The notes: generated from the sequence alone by a model not told the origin. A stretch of 64,000 nucleotides of DNA from Eucalyptus grandis (GCF_016545825.1 NC_052614.1:35496072-35560071), one strand, 5' to 3'. Positions 24,461 through 37,229 are shown, counted from the first letter of the stretch. Program-made: numbers and translations.

Positions 24461-25828
24461 ACTCTTAGATGTGCTCATCAGGCATGCCCACCTTAATGTC
24501 ACTTCCAATTTACTTCACCCCATTTTCACCTTATTCCTCATTAGAAGCATCTCTGAAGTGCTCAAGGATTGTTTTGCTATGACATATGACGTACAGATGC
24601 TTTGGAAAATCTCAGTTTCTTAGTTGATATACCTTTTGTTATTCTTCAGAGTGAATCCCTGCTTGAAAATTCTGTCTCTTGCTCTTTTTTCCCAGGCCAA
24701 AGGCTTTCTTTCTGCTTTGATGCTTAAGTTAATATTTAGACGTGTAGTTGTCCAGACTTTTAATGGAAGGAGTATATGCTAGCAGATAAGAACAAATGGA
24801 GTTTTTTTCTGTGCTCTTCTATGTGGCTTAAGGCTTAGATTTCTGAAAATCTAAGATTATAATGACTAGTGAGCTATATCTACTGCATAATAGATTCAAT
24901 CTTTGGCTGGTTGCAAAAGTAAAAACTTTGAGTTCATATTGAAGTCAGTAAGCTATTCTTGTCTTTTCCTTTTTATTGGTGTTGTATTGTTTAAATGTTT
25001 TCTCCTGTTTTAGGTTGTGCAAACAATGCAAATACCACTGACTTATGCTGAGGACATCATTGGCATTGGTGGGGCTAACATTGCATATATCCGTCGAACT
25101 AGTGGGGCCATATTAACTGTGCAGGAGAGCAGAGGACTACCTGATGAAATAACCGTGGAAATAAAAGGCACTACATCTGAAGTTCAGACAGCACAACAAC
25201 TGATTCAGGTAAGTGGCATGTGAAGATTACATGCTGTTTTATTCTTTAATTAACTTGTATTTGGTTCTTAAGTTGTCCACATTATTAAAGTTGTTCTTTT
25301 TAAAAAGGTGTGCATATAACATATTAATACAATGCTGTCTAATTGTGGTTGATATATCTTATATAGAACTATAGTATGGTAAATTTCGCATGTATCTGCC
25401 TATTTATATAATATGAATGCCCTTTCCTTTTGCACCAGCTGTGATCCTGTGCGAGGCCTTTAGGAATCCTGATAGCCCAACCATGTCGATGTTGTCTATT
25501 TTTGTTTCCTTTGTTCTTTTGTCTCGTGCTCTTATATAGAGCTTTTGGAATTTGAAAGATCGCATAAATCCTGATTTGATGATGTTTCAAATGTTCCAAG
25601 TCAAATAATATGATGGTGCCAAATGTAAGACTAAATCAATCCATTTGTCTTCAGGAATTTATTAATGGTCATAAGGAGCCAGTCACCAGCAGCTACGGCA
25701 AGATAGACAGTGGATTGAGGTCATATTCTCAGTTGGGTGATACTTCTTACACGTCTTCGTCATTCTCTTCACAGCCATACGGAGGCTATGGTTCTAGTTT
25801 AGGAGGCTACAGTAGCTTCAGGCTTTGA
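18614..25828 (+). CDS. PEP: Triple-KH-domain RNA-binding protein, PEPPER/FLK family
   Basis: Six exons give an uninterrupted 488-residue protein: 18614-19051, 20674-20932, 22654-22802, 22908-23159, 25014-25208 and 25655-25828. All junctions are GT-AG and the phases fit. The start is the first in-frame ATG, followed by an alanine run; the open frame upstream of it lacks an ATG. Residues 50-63 are seven Gly-Ala pairs. KH1 (about 98-165) carries GRKG, KH2 (about 190-262) GKQG, and KH3 (about 368-434) GIGG; these loops bind RNA. The RWPGWPGD lead-in, the [10 protein letters not shown] linker and the [13 protein letters not shown] segment after KH2 are hallmarks of the PEPPER/FLK group, which are nuclear RNA-binding regulators of flowering time and pistil development in Arabidopsis. 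The tail after KH3 is short and Ser/Tyr/Gly-rich ([13 protein letters not shown]). PEPPER fits better than FLK by the segment between KH2 and KH3. The gene looks intact and converges on the bHLH gene. Confidence 0.93.
18758..18801 (+). repeat. Coding hexanucleotide microsatellite (GGAGCN)n
   Basis: About seven GGAGC(C/T) units inside exon 1 of the KH gene code the Gly-Ala stretch. The repeat keeps the frame, so length variants would change only the number of Gly-Ala pairs. Confidence 0.85.
22142..22255 (+). repeat. Short direct duplication in KH-gene intron 2
   Basis: The string AATTTGCCCCTTCCTTCCTC and the following TGGTGGTAATCATCC occur twice, starting at 22143 and 22220, 77 bp apart. The region is intronic, with no sign of effect on splicing. 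Confidence 0.85.
24420..24461 (+). repeat. Compound (TC)n(GC)n microsatellite, KH-gene intron 4
   Basis: About 14 TC units run directly into a CG/GC dinucleotide stretch, ending at an ACTCTTAG. It lies in the 1.85-kb intron between exons 4 and 5. Confidence 0.9.
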
Positions 25829-26626
25829 AGTGTCGGATTTAATTTGCCTTGTTGCTTCCTATCGGATCCGTCCTGCCTTCAATTATTTGTAGTTTTGGGG
25901 AAGTATGTGTAAAGTTTACTTGAGTTTGTTCCTCTCTCTACAAAAATCGGTAGCTGTAAAAACTACTCCACTTTGCTATCATGTTAAAGTGTAGTTATGC
26001 ACGTCAGGTTTGTGTTATTTAAGCACGAAGGGATGAACTTCAGAGTAGTATACACAGTGCGGAACATATTCTTGAGCGGTCAAGGCGTTTTATGCGAATT
26101 CAGGTTTCTTCATTTTGTTAGTTGTGTCAAAATCATTTCTCTCAATCTGCTCTGAAGGGGCCATGACAGTCTGTCGCGCAGTTAGCATTGGAGTGTAGAC
26201 GCATTTTTTTTTTTATGCATTGGGTGTTATTGAGTCCTCTGTGGATTAGGCGGTGTTTCTGACTTCTTACTCTGTGTTGAGTCTCGAACCTGAGACGAAG
26301 TTATTCGGGCCTCCTTGCGGTAGGTTTTGCAAGGGAAGAAGTAGTAGTAGAGATGTGATATCAAGAAGAACTAATCTACGCTCTGTATTCATTGAAACAC
26401 TCTTTTTTCGCTTTTTCTTTTCTTCGGGATTTGCAAAGACAAGCTGAGCAACATACAAGTAGTCTCGACTCTTGAGTAACTATAGTAACGGAACTGGTAA
26501 TACATTCATCGCGGCACGGATGAGAGAATACCGAGGAACAATGACAACAGACGCACACAGAGATAGAGATTGAGAGAGAGAGAGAGAGAGATGAGTTTCT
26601 CGGGCAAGTTTTCTCATGCCATTCGA
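25829..26626. other. Convergent 3' intergenic region
   Basis: About 800 bp separate the stop codons of the KH gene (plus) and the bHLH gene (minus), so both 3' UTRs must fit here and may overlap. There is no clear AATAAA for either gene. A (GA)n run lies at 26572-26591, just beyond the bHLH stop codon. Confidence 0.6.
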
Positions 26627-28257
26627 TCAAATGCTCATAGGGCTCTGTGGGTCGTTAAGCGCTGCGATGGCCGTCTCGATCTTCGTCTTCAGATTCTCTT
26701 TCTCATTCTCATCCGCCTGCATCAAACGAACACATAAAAACTGGGTGAATTAAAAATCCTGATTTCTTATACGTGTATATCGACCTAACTCAATTTAAAT
26801 CATCGAAATCAAGCGCGTTGAAAATGGAACCGGATGACCTGCGAAGTCCTACCGGCCTCGTTCAAGCTCTCTAATCCGGGTGGGTCAACCGCGGGAAGCC
26901 CCGGCCAACAAGAGCGGACAGAACACGATGTTGGTAAATATGTTAGACTTAAGGAGCCCCTAATGTCGTATTGACTCAATAATTGGAGTCTCAAGCATTC
27001 AATTATTGACAGATACAGGTACGTGGATCTTACCTGCGCATTTTTCTATAGGGCCAATGAGATATTACAAGCTGGCTTAATTATTTAATGTCTACATGAC
27101 CAAGCATCAAAATCTTTTCTTTTAGATTATTTTCTGCTTCTATTTTTGTACTCGCATGATTCAGCAATGGGCCCTCCAGTTGCGCAATAACTAGTGTACA
27201 AAAGCGCAAAAATACAAAAACACGGGATCCAAGCGGGACCATCTAATTCTTTTGATAAAGAGGCAAGTGTCCCATATGACTCATTAATTTATTCACTTAT
27301 TTATCTATAATATGTCTTAGGTGACCCGGAGAAGAGCTAATAATGCCGGAGCAGATCACAGCTCAGTTTTTCTAAGGGCCTTTTTTTTAAAGAAAAAATA
27401 TTTTCCAAAAATCAATCGCTTGTATCACTTATAAAAATGCATTAACAAAAAAAAAATTCGTCGTTCAAAGAAATGCCCAAACAAAAATTATTGTCAATAA
27501 TGAAAGTATTTTCATTGACTAATTATCTCAAACGATATAAGTAATTAATTTTTTTTAAAAAAAAATTTGAATTTTTCATTCCTCACAAAGCAAATGAAGA
27601 TGCAATTTGATCGTAGCGCAATGATGAAGAAAGACGAGGAAATGATTGGCAATTTGACATAAAAGTTAGGTGGCTCATAGATGAGGGCACCCAGATAATG
27701 TGGAGAACGTGCGGGAAATAGAAGCGTGTGAAAGAGACGTAATGAATAAAGAGGAGACGTAATAACCAGCGTGGGACTCGAGTTAAATTAATAAATAGTG
27801 AAATCACTCATAATATGGCCAAAAAGTAAATTGGTCACACGCTTCGCTACGCGTTTCTAGTACCAGCACGAGCTCCTCGTGCGCATCTAAATCATATTTA
27901 AACGGATGGAACTTTGAATTTAACATTAATATTATTTTGCCTTCCTTCTTACTATTTAAAAAAAAAAAAAAATCGGTCTTAGGGAAAATCATGGGTTTAC
28001 CTTCTCTCTCAGATGTGACTTGGTCCCTCTTGCGACCGTGTAAGGCTCGCGAAAACTCGTTGTCTTTTCGCGAAAGTTTTTATCAACGTTATCAAGCACC
28101 CAAAAAATTTCTTTTTAAGTTTTTGTTCTGTTTGCCACATGCAACAAAAAAGAATTTATATCGGTTGACTTTGAGATCATGACTGATCTCTCTTGATTTT
28201 GAGATAATATTTTGTATGGCAATGAACTTTTAATTGTAATGGGATATCACAGCAAAA

Positions 28258-28333
<76 letters not shown>

Positions 28334-31300
28334 TGTTGAGATTATGAAGCTGAAATTTCAACCATTTAATGATTTTTTTAATGATAAGTCATGTGATCTT
28401 ATAAGTAGATTGACAATCTTAGTTTGTCTTTTAAATTCAGAGGTCGTTTCGTGTAATTATTTGATCCTTCTAAAAGAAAAACATGGAGTATTGAAGTCTT
28501 GCAGCTAGCTCAACATCAATCTAACCCACCAGATGAGCAATCAAGCAAACAATTGATGTATAAATAGATGTGTAATTGTTGTTTATCGTGTATATTTTCG
28601 ACTGACATTGGACACAAAATTAATGATTTGGAAATTCAAGATCTCTCCTTCAAAACCCAAAAAAGAAAAGAAAAGGAGAAAAGAAGAAGCTATGGGCCTT
28701 ACTTAAGAGGTGGAAATCTGCGAGATGTGAATCTCATCATTTGCATCCAATATTTCCTCCAAATCTCTGTATCTCATATATAACAATAAGCGTTTCTATA
28801 CTATCACTTTTAATTGAGATGCTTCAAAAGCTGCTAAACTTAATAATGAATAATATTGAGTAACACTAGATTATTAAAAACATTGTGAAAAAATTATTAA
28901 TGTTGGGTACTAATCCGTTGTGTCACAGTACCGTGAAAAGGTGCCAACACCAAATACATATTCTATACAAAAGGACAAAAAAATGTTGTTTAAAATGATG
29001 TTTCACGGATCGATAGAGCATCAAAGAGTTTTTTTTTTTTTATATGATCCTTCGAGAATGCATTTCAAACCCTCGGAAATCGTCCCATCAAAAAAGAGAA
29101 TAAATCACACTCACTAATTATAAATCTTTTAAATTTTTTGTGCGTTATATCACGAATTACGATTGGAAAGATCCCTTGCCCCGGAGCAGAGGAACGCCTT
29201 CTCGTGTGCTCTTAGAGCAACTGAGGAGGAATTCCCAACCTCAACAGGCGATGAGCTTGCAAAGAGGCAAAGGGGAGAACCTCGCCGTTTAAGGTGGAAA
29301 TATGATTAGATGGGGGGGCCATGTTACATCCCCTTTTTCAGAAGAAATTAACCTTTTCTCTTTCCTCTGACCAGCTAGCATCCGACCATACGAAATAAAC
29401 TAACGTGTTCTTGCCCTAAATTGGACATCCAATTATGGAGCTCCCCACTTTACTATAAAGTAAAAGTCATTATCTGTACCCAACTCAGCGGACCCACCAT
29501 CCCTCATTGATACCCCCTCCCTATGAATGAGAACCATCTAGAATCTTTTCATTGGGTACTGTGTATATATACCCAACGAAAAGAGAAAAATTATATATAT
29601 ATATATATCTATGTTGCTTATTAATATGGAGATAAGGAAGAGGTTGGTATGGTGATAGTCTAGTGGTTTTGTTTCTTTCTGGCCAAAATCTGATTGTCTT
29701 CACATCAACAGTGCCACTTCTAAGTGGCCCCATTATGATTCTAGTAAGTTGGGGCAAGAAGGTTTTCTTAATTTATCTGTCGGCTTTTAAATTGAACATC
29801 ATCATAAGTTAATGGACAAAATGGACAAAAGAGTGTGCTCCGTTAACAAAGTTCATTACTCTTCTTTTAAATAAATAAATAAAAAATTGAGATCACATAA
29901 ATTTTAAATCTTTCTCGAGATCGAAAAGATTTTTTTTTTTCTTTTTTTAGTCTTTACACATATGAGTTGGGATTTCTCGTGAAACTAGATATTTCTGTAT
30001 CAATTATTGGCCTTATATTCCAGAACCTGTAGTTTGCATCCCCGCAGCTTAAAAGGACTTATTTGTTCTTATGCACGTTTAAACCTTGAAAACGATATCC
30101 AACGTCAAGAAAGGGATAACTTGGGGAAGAAAATGGAAACTTGGTCAATTGTGTACGAATTGAAGATGCAATTTGAAATCCAATTAAAAGATGAGGACGG
30201 TAATTGTAGGTTGTGAAATACAAGGAGCAAAATTTACCTTAACTTTTTTTTTTTTTTTAGCACTAAGACATTAGTAAACTATGACGTCATCCTTCTTATC
30301 AGACCTATTAACTAAACCATCAATGATCTACTTTAATTCATTGTCAGAAAATAGAGGGAGGAGTGCCCGGGTCGGGATTCGAATTCGAAGACTAAGTTGC
30401 CCCAAGACCAATGAAGGGTAAAAAATTACCAATTAAATCGGAAAAAAAGAATGCAATTCAATATTCACGACTCCGATTTTTACCCTGCTTTTTTATTATT
30501 GGAAATCGAAATACTTAAACGGGTCGATTCATTCCTCTATTTAAAATCTGAAATTGTAGGGGGAGAGAGAGAGAGAGAGAGAGGAGTGACCTCAATGAAG
30601 ACCGTCTTCAAAAGCCGGCCTGAGAAGGAAGTGATGTTGGCGGTGATGATCTTGAGCTTCAAAGACTCGAACACTTCGCACAGCTTCACCATCGTGTCCG
30701 TCCTTTTGCTGCACGTCAAGCTCACCACCAGTGTCTTCTCTCCCATGTATGTGATCCTCAGCTGCATATATTGTTAATTCCTTTTATTAGACCCTTCCAA
30801 TTCCCATCACCAACATCCTCACCCACGTATCCAGCCATATCGTATTTGTTAATGTTCTTCCGGCTGGCCTGTTGTCCCACCCGCTTATTATAATTCCCAC
30901 GAGGATTTCAATTGGGGCAAACTCTCGGATTCGCTCCTCTATTGAGACAGATCACCGAGGTTGGGAGAATTCAACTAATCATTTTTTTGTTCAAGATTGA
31001 AAATTAAGCAAGCCCAGAATTAGAATCAGCCTGGACAACAACATCGACATCGCGATTTTTTTTTTTTTTTTTTTTAATTTTTTTTAAGGGGGGGGTGAAG
31101 AGAGAGAGAGAGAGAGGAGAGATTACTTCAAGCACTTCGATGGGGGAGATTCGGGAGCCCCCGGAGTCGTAGAACGCGTCGGTTCTCTTCTTCTTTGATC
31201 TCAAGTAGGCAGGAAGATCTTGATCGAAGTCGTAGCCGCCGGAGCCCTTCTTCAATTTGCCGGATTCGAGCTCCAAAATTTCAGCTTGGATCCTTCTCTT

Positions 31301-31939
31301 GATCGTGCAACTCTTGGATGTAGTCAATCGCATCCTTGATGATGGATGCCTTATCCATCTGTACCCCAAAAAATAAAAAGCACCGTACCCATCGGATTTA
31401 ATCCGAAATTAGACATGAGTACAGTCTCGAGTTCAGCAAAAAACAGAGCAACATCACTCTCCAGTCTCAATTATTGAGAGGTGGGGGTGTGACGTCGGAC
31501 CAAAAATCCTGTGCGGTTTGCGACTGCAATTGATTGGGTTGGGGGGGGGGATCATGGTCATCACCTTGCTAATGTTGGGCACCACCGCCCTCAATGCGAA
31601 TAGCCTCTCGTTGAGCTTCTTCCTTCGGTTCCTCTCCGACACGATGTTCTTGGAAGCAGCGGTCGACGCCGCCCCGTCAGGGGAGCTCGAGTCGTAGTAC
31701 CCGGATATCGCCTCGTCCACCCAACTGCCATAATTTTCCAAACTTTTCTGATGTGATGATCTAGGCAAGTATAGGGTAGGCCTTGATTAATTGACTGGTT
31801 GTGCTCTGGTGTGTGTATACAGAGAGAGAGAGACAGAGAGACAGAGAGAAGGAGAGAGATGAAACCTGTCGAGCTCTTCATTTTGGTAGAACATGGTCGT
31901 CTCCCAATAGTTCTGGTATTCCTCAACATTGTTGTCCAT
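26627..31939 (-). CDS. BHLH35: bHLH transcription factor, bHLH35-like, frameshifted in exon 3
   Basis: Five exons on the minus strand: 31939-31866, 31724-31565, 31358-31127, 30761-30591 and 26716-26627. Exon 1 reads MDNNVEEYQNYWETTMFYQN and exon 2 ends in the basic region and helix 1 (SERNRRKKLNERLFALR). Exon 3 starts helix 2 (MDKASIIKDAIDYIQELHDQ). Exon 4 (ITYMGEKTLVVSLTC...) and exon 5 (ADENEKENLKTKIETAIAAL...) form the ACT-like C-terminal part seen in bHLH35/bHLH27 proteins. Exons 1+2 total 234 nt and exons 4 and 5 are phase 0, so exon 3 should be a multiple of three; it is 232 nt. Reading breaks after HDQEK near 31293-31298 and reaches TGA at 31283-31281, giving about 103 residues. Homologous sequence resumes in another frame. 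Either the gene is disabled here or the assembly lacks two bases. The family binds E-boxes in the nucleus. Confidence 0.88.
28258..28332 (+). repeat. (AAT)n microsatellite in bHLH intron 4
   Basis: About 25 AAT units with one interruption (AAAA near 28299). It lies within the 3.87-kb intron before the last bHLH exon. Confidence 0.95.
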
Positions 31940-31985
31940 GGCGTGCTTGTGGGTTTTTCTTTTCCGTGTGTTTTGTTTGGGTATC

Positions 31986-32023
<38 letters not shown>

Positions 32024-32055
32024 TATGAGGTGGTCGCCAGAGAAGGGAGGGCAGG

Positions 32056-32064
32056 CTATATATA
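32056..32064 (-). promoter_or_regulatory. TATA box of the bHLH gene
   Basis: On the minus strand GTATATATAG lies about 120 bp upstream of the ATG at 31939. The expected 5' UTR between them is full of CT microsatellite (31991-32020), a frequent feature of plant 5' UTRs. A second GA/CT run lies at 32068-32086, just upstream of the TATA box. Confidence 0.6.
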
Positions 32065-32086
32065 CGCAGAGAGAGAGAGAGAGAGC

Positions 32087-33102
32087 AAGACTCCAAGGAA
32101 GGGGAGTGAAGGATGGCACCATCGTCCCCAACTTTTGTCACGTGGGGAATTAAAATTTGTTTCTTGATCGCTCTTCTCCTTCGTCGTGTTCTTCTTCTTC
32201 CGTGAAACATCGCGAAAAAGAAATGAAAAAAAAAAGAAAAGAAGAAGAAAAATGGGGAGGACCAATGGAGTTTTAGTCTTCGAGCCGCGTGGACGTTGGG
32301 GACATGGATCGCAGTTTCACATGTCACCATACGCCTGTCTCCCTCAGGGTACTAAGAAATAACATGAATGCTTCTTTGGTTGGATTTCCCGAGTCCCACG
32401 TGGGTAAGCCCCACTCGGAGAGAGTCTGATTAAAGGACTCGATGCGCCATTCATTTTGACTCCCCTTCAGTCTTGGACCCTTGGTGCCCCTTACTTTATG
32501 TGCTCCCGCATTCCCCCAGAAATTGCGGGGGCTTAAATTTTATGTGCGCTCTCCAGCGGCATCTTCACACGCCCCCTCGCGCCGAGGGCAATGGTTACAA
32601 GGGTTTGATGCGGAACGAGGACGTGTAATAAAGGAACGAGCTCCGTCGAAGAGTGGAAGAAAAGGCGTGTCGAAACGAGTTTGAAATTTTGGCGGAAGCA
32701 TACAAAGCGTGTCTCATTATGATCAACAGTCTATGGATAGATTATAAAGATTTTAGTAATAAATATATCAGAAGTCTTAAGACTTATTACAAAAATACAA
32801 TTAAATCATTAAATTTTTAAAAAATAAGATTAAATTTTAAAACTTATCAAATCGATGAAATCAAATTCGTACGTTAACTATGTTCAATTTTTTTAAACGA
32901 AAATGCTAAAGTGGCTTTTACATAAGTTGTTTAAATACACATGGCGCCAACAAGTCTTCTTCTTCTTCTTCTTCTTCTTCCTCTTTTTTCCTTTCTTGTG
33001 CACCGGTCGCTACTGCTCATCTCCTTCTTCAAGTGAATAAGGGATTTGTAGTAGAGCTCAAGCCCAAATTCAAGGTCGAGCTTGACATTTGGTGGAGCAT
33101 GG
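32087..33102. other. bHLH upstream region and spacer
   Basis: No gene is visible. On the minus strand this is the distal promoter of the bHLH gene. A (TTC)n run at 32957-32990 lies near its far end, shortly before the LTR element. Confidence 0.4.
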
Positions 33103-34608
33103 TGTCACAGGCCGAGAGTTTCCTTGGCCGCGGAAGGGCCCGTGCGGCACTTGACAAACGGAATTTGCCAGGCCAGTCTTTCTTCTATAGCTGTTCCACA
33201 AACAATACAGTAAATGATTTCTCTTACGAGATCCTACCACGCCTAACTTCGCTTGGGCGTCTAGTCCATCGAATGAGAGAGCAGATCTCTTTAGGTACAA
33301 CAACTGATTTCGGCATGCCATGGCCTCGTTAGGAGAGCGGCATCAACTCCCGACTAGTTTGTGCACGGGAGGCCAACCCGCCTTCAGAGCTCCTAAGTGA
33401 TATAGTTTTTCTATCCTAGAACCCCTAGCACCAACCGTCCTAACGCCACTCTTACGGACCAATTGTGTTCGTCCCTTCTGTCTCATCACTCTTCACTCGA
33501 TAACCCAAAGCACCACTCACAAGTGTCACGAGTACGGAAGGATTCACGGACCATGACATTCTCTCTCACTCAATTTGCAACACCCTCGTTGCGATATGCT
33601 CTGTCGCTTCCTTGCATCCCTTTACCATTAATGTACCACTTTTGGGATTTCACATCGAATAGTCACGCTCGCCTAACAAAATAGGTTTTTGCTCCATCAG
33701 TAGCCTCTTTTGATCTCAGCTGCTCGACCTTTCTCGATCACCTGCGCTTTCTTTGGCAAGTGTGGCATTTTTCGCTAACCGTATCTTTTGGCAGCACCAT
33801 TTTTGGCCTACACAGCTTCTTTGACCCCAGTAGACCAAATAGAGGTTCTTTCCTTGTTGAAAATGTGGCAGTAAATCTCTTCTTCGAATTCACTGATCGA
33901 TTCAAGAATGTTATCTCCATTCGGTGAGAATTCAGTTCTTCTCAGACTCGCTATCCGCTCGGCAACAAATCGACTCGTCCCAGTACCCATTGTCATCCTA
34001 GGAGTTGAGAGCCTCGCTACATTTGGGCATCTTTTGGCCACGGCAAATTCCTCTCCGCCCACTAGGACCGGTCCCACTAGGACTTATTTGTTTGACCCTC
34101 ACTAGAGCGAGGAGTCCAATTCTCCGACTCGCTCACTTACTGAAGGGATTCCTGCTCTGATACCATGTGTCATGGGCCGAGAGTTTCCTTGGCCGCGGAA
34201 GGGCCCGTGTGGCGCCTAATGAGCGGAATTCGCCAAGCCAGCCTTTCTTCTATAGCTGTTCCACGAACAATACGGTAATTTATCCTACAAGATCCTACCA
34301 CGCCCAGCTTCGCTCGGGCCTCTAGTCCATCGAATGAGATAGCAGATCTCTTTAGGTACAATAATTGATTTCGGCCTGCCATGGCCTCGTTAGGAGAGCG
34401 ACATCAACTCCCGACCAGTTTGTGCACGGGAGGCCAACTCTGCCTTCAGAGCTTATAAGTAATATAGTCTTTCTATCCTAGAACCCCTAACACCAACCGT
34501 CCTAATGCCACTCCCACGAACCAGTTGTGTTCGTCCTTTCTGCCTCCTTACTCTTCACTCGATAACCCCGAGCACCACTCACAAGTGTTACAAGTACGGA
34601 ATGATTCA
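33103..34608 (-). mobile_element. Compact non-autonomous LTR retrotransposon (TRIM/SMART-like)
   Basis: Two direct repeats, 33103-33558 (456 bp, 3' LTR) and 34168-34608 (441 bp, 5' LTR), flank a 609-bp interior. The LTR ends are TGTCA...TGACA in the 3' copy and TGTCATGGGCC in the 5' copy. On the minus strand TGGTATCAGAGC, the complement of the initiator-Met tRNA 3' end, follows the 5' LTR after a 2-bp gap. A purine-rich GAGTGAGAGAGAA precedes the 3' LTR. The interior holds only an 89-codon minus ORF (34077-33808) that resembles no gag or pol, so movement would rely on another element. The 5' LTR lacks its last 15 bp or so and the two LTRs differ at many sites, so no target duplication could be found and the insertion is not recent. 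Confidence 0.85.
34154..34165 (-). promoter_or_regulatory. Primer-binding site (initiator Met tRNA)
   Basis: The minus strand reads TGGTATCAGAGC, the standard plant LTR-retrotransposon primer site. It lies 2 bp from the inner edge of the LTR at 34168 and sets the element's orientation. Confidence 0.85.
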
Positions 34609-37229
34609 AGTTTAAGCTACCACCATGAGTGAAGCCTGACTATTAGATTTGAGGTTAATCTTAAAGCCACAAGCAGAGGTTGACCTAGATGACATTGAGT
34701 TCAAGCTCAGATCTACTTCGGAGCTCACGATCACAGTCGCAAGCTTCGAGCTTGTTAATTTTATTATTTATTATTTATTAAATATTTAATTTCTTTTCTT
34801 GATGTGGCACTTGGTGGGCACCACATCAACATCATGTGCAACAAAATAGTAATAAAAGAAGGCAGCATTAGCATTTTTCATTAGTTATATTAACGAAGTC
34901 AATGGAATGATTTTATTGCACAAATTTGATAAGTTTTAAGAGTCGATCGTACTTCTTGAAAATTTTAGGACTTCTGATTCACTTATCCTAGTATTTTATT
35001 ATTTACTTCTAGATGCATAATGGGGGAGCCATGAATCGACTTTGAATGAAGTTTTGTATAATCATGCCTTGAAGACTGATCTTTAAGACAGTTGCAATCC
35101 ACGTGAATGACAATCTGATTTTCACTTTGGGGCTTTGTTTTAGCATCCTTACCATGTTTGGACCCAACACAAACTCCTTGTAATGTATTGGAACTTAACA
35201 ACCAAGAGAGGGTGAATTGGTTGTGGTGACCTTTTTCATATATGTTCATGCAACCTAACATGTAGAGTATCCAAAGTGTTTGTAGAGTTATGCAAAACAG
35301 ATATCTTCAATAAACAGTAATGTAAAGAGAATAAGAGATAGAAGTTATTGTAAACAAAATTATAATGGTTTGTCTTTTTCACTTGGCCTACTCTCCCCTG
35401 TTTTAATGGCCTAACAATAAAGTTGGGATCCACCATTGCCAAATTTGAAGCTTTTGACAGCATTTGCAAATGAAGTTGCCTCTCAACGAGGGATTGTAAC
35501 TTGCTTTACAAGTACACACACTTCACTCTACTTTTTAAAGGTTTTAAAATACTTTTTTATTGATCACTCGTTTTTTCATTAATCAACCATTTAAAAATAT
35601 ATAATGAGTATCCAATTTTTGTCATTTCACCTTTTTGTTATTAAGATCTTTTTGTTTTTGACTTAGTTGTGTTTCTCCTTAAAGTATAATATTAGTTCTA
35701 TTAATATAATCATTGATTATAGAATGTTTATTCTTTAATAATATCAGTATTATTTATTTTTATACTAATTTCATAGTTAATTTCTATTTCTCCAGTTTTA
35801 TTTTTATTTTTATTAATTACATAAATCAACGGTAAAAGATCGATTTCTTACAAAAAAAATTGAGATCAAAACACACATTTACCCTTTAAAACTCAAGTCC
35901 ATGGCTCGTGCTAACGAAAACTATTATGAAAAATTAAAGGTCGTAGCAAAACGAAAGCTGAGGGGAAATACGTGCTACTCCCTATTTTTAGAAGTATCGT
36001 GCGCAATTTCCCATGGATTGACAAAAAGCAAAATATCTTCACATAGTTGTACTTTCTCTAATATGATTGGCCAAATACATAGTTGTACTTCTCTAGAAAT
36101 TAGATGGAAGCCGTTCTAAACGGGTGCATTTTCTCTAGACATGAAGTGGACCTAGATAATTTAATATGTTTCAAAATATCTAAAATAGATAGATAAATAT
36201 ATCAAATATATAGAATAAAGAAATTAAAAAGAAAAATAAATAAAGAATAAATAGAAAAAAAAACGTGAAGTGATACAAAAAAAGTCAAATATTCTAAAAA
36301 TGGAGACATCTAATTAAAAATGGGTTTTGCTAACATAATAATTTTTTTCTTACTATAAGAATAACAGCTTGTTAGAAGTCATAAATTCTTTGATGAATGA
36401 ATTCTATAATAATTTATAATTATTTGATTTTTTTTATCACCCAATCATTCCTCTTTAAAAATCAGCATTCTTTTTCTTTCCATTTCCGGATTTCGTAGGG
36501 TGAGAGAATTGGCATATTAAGATCAAAACCCAAGGCTTCCTGGAAAAGAAAAAGACATTGTCCTCCACCAGTGCCGTCCTTTACCCCTTGAGGCTACACC
36601 TTTCCGGTGTGTTGCCCACGACTTATTAGGGACAATGATAATGTACCATTCATTGCGTCTTGGTGCTTATAAAAAAAAAACAATCCGATTTATGACTAGC
36701 CAAATGATCTATTTTCTGCTAATAACTAAGGCACTTTAAGAAAATCAAATAACATTCCTGTCGTCCTTATCACGATTTCAAAACTTGCCAAGAATTGCCA
36801 AAGAGAGCCGCAAAGAACAATCCGATCATGAACACTGCCCTCGTCCCTTTCACGACCTAAGTTCTCCGGGTAATTTCAACTTTTGGTTTGCGTCTGTTCT
36901 AAAGGACTAATTGAGTTGAAAAGTCTAAATGCCTTGTGTTATTATTCGAAACAAGATTTACCAAGAAAGAAAATGTGTACTCAATAGCGCAATTGAGCAC
37001 TTAACATCACCCATCATAATCAGTTTGACTGAATTGATGACATTGCGATGGCGGCTCGGTGTTTAACACGAGATGCACATGTGATGTCTATGGGGCCTAA
37101 TCGGCACCATGCTAGTATATAGGCAGTACATTGGCCACAAAGAAACAAAAAGAATGATGTGACACATAATGAAAACGAGATATGTTAAAAATATGCATGA
37201 ATGTAAGGAGCAAATATTATCCAAAAGTT
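34609..37229. other. Unassigned AT-rich stretch
   Basis: I find no gene, clear terminal repeats or tandem array. ORFs are short and without motifs. Confidence 0.4.

Noticed and set aside
30360..30440. Sequence resembling a tRNA/SINE B box (GAATTCGAATCCCGAC on the minus strand)
   Set aside because: No A box at the right distance, no cloverleaf and no flanking duplication; not enough for a tRNA or SINE.
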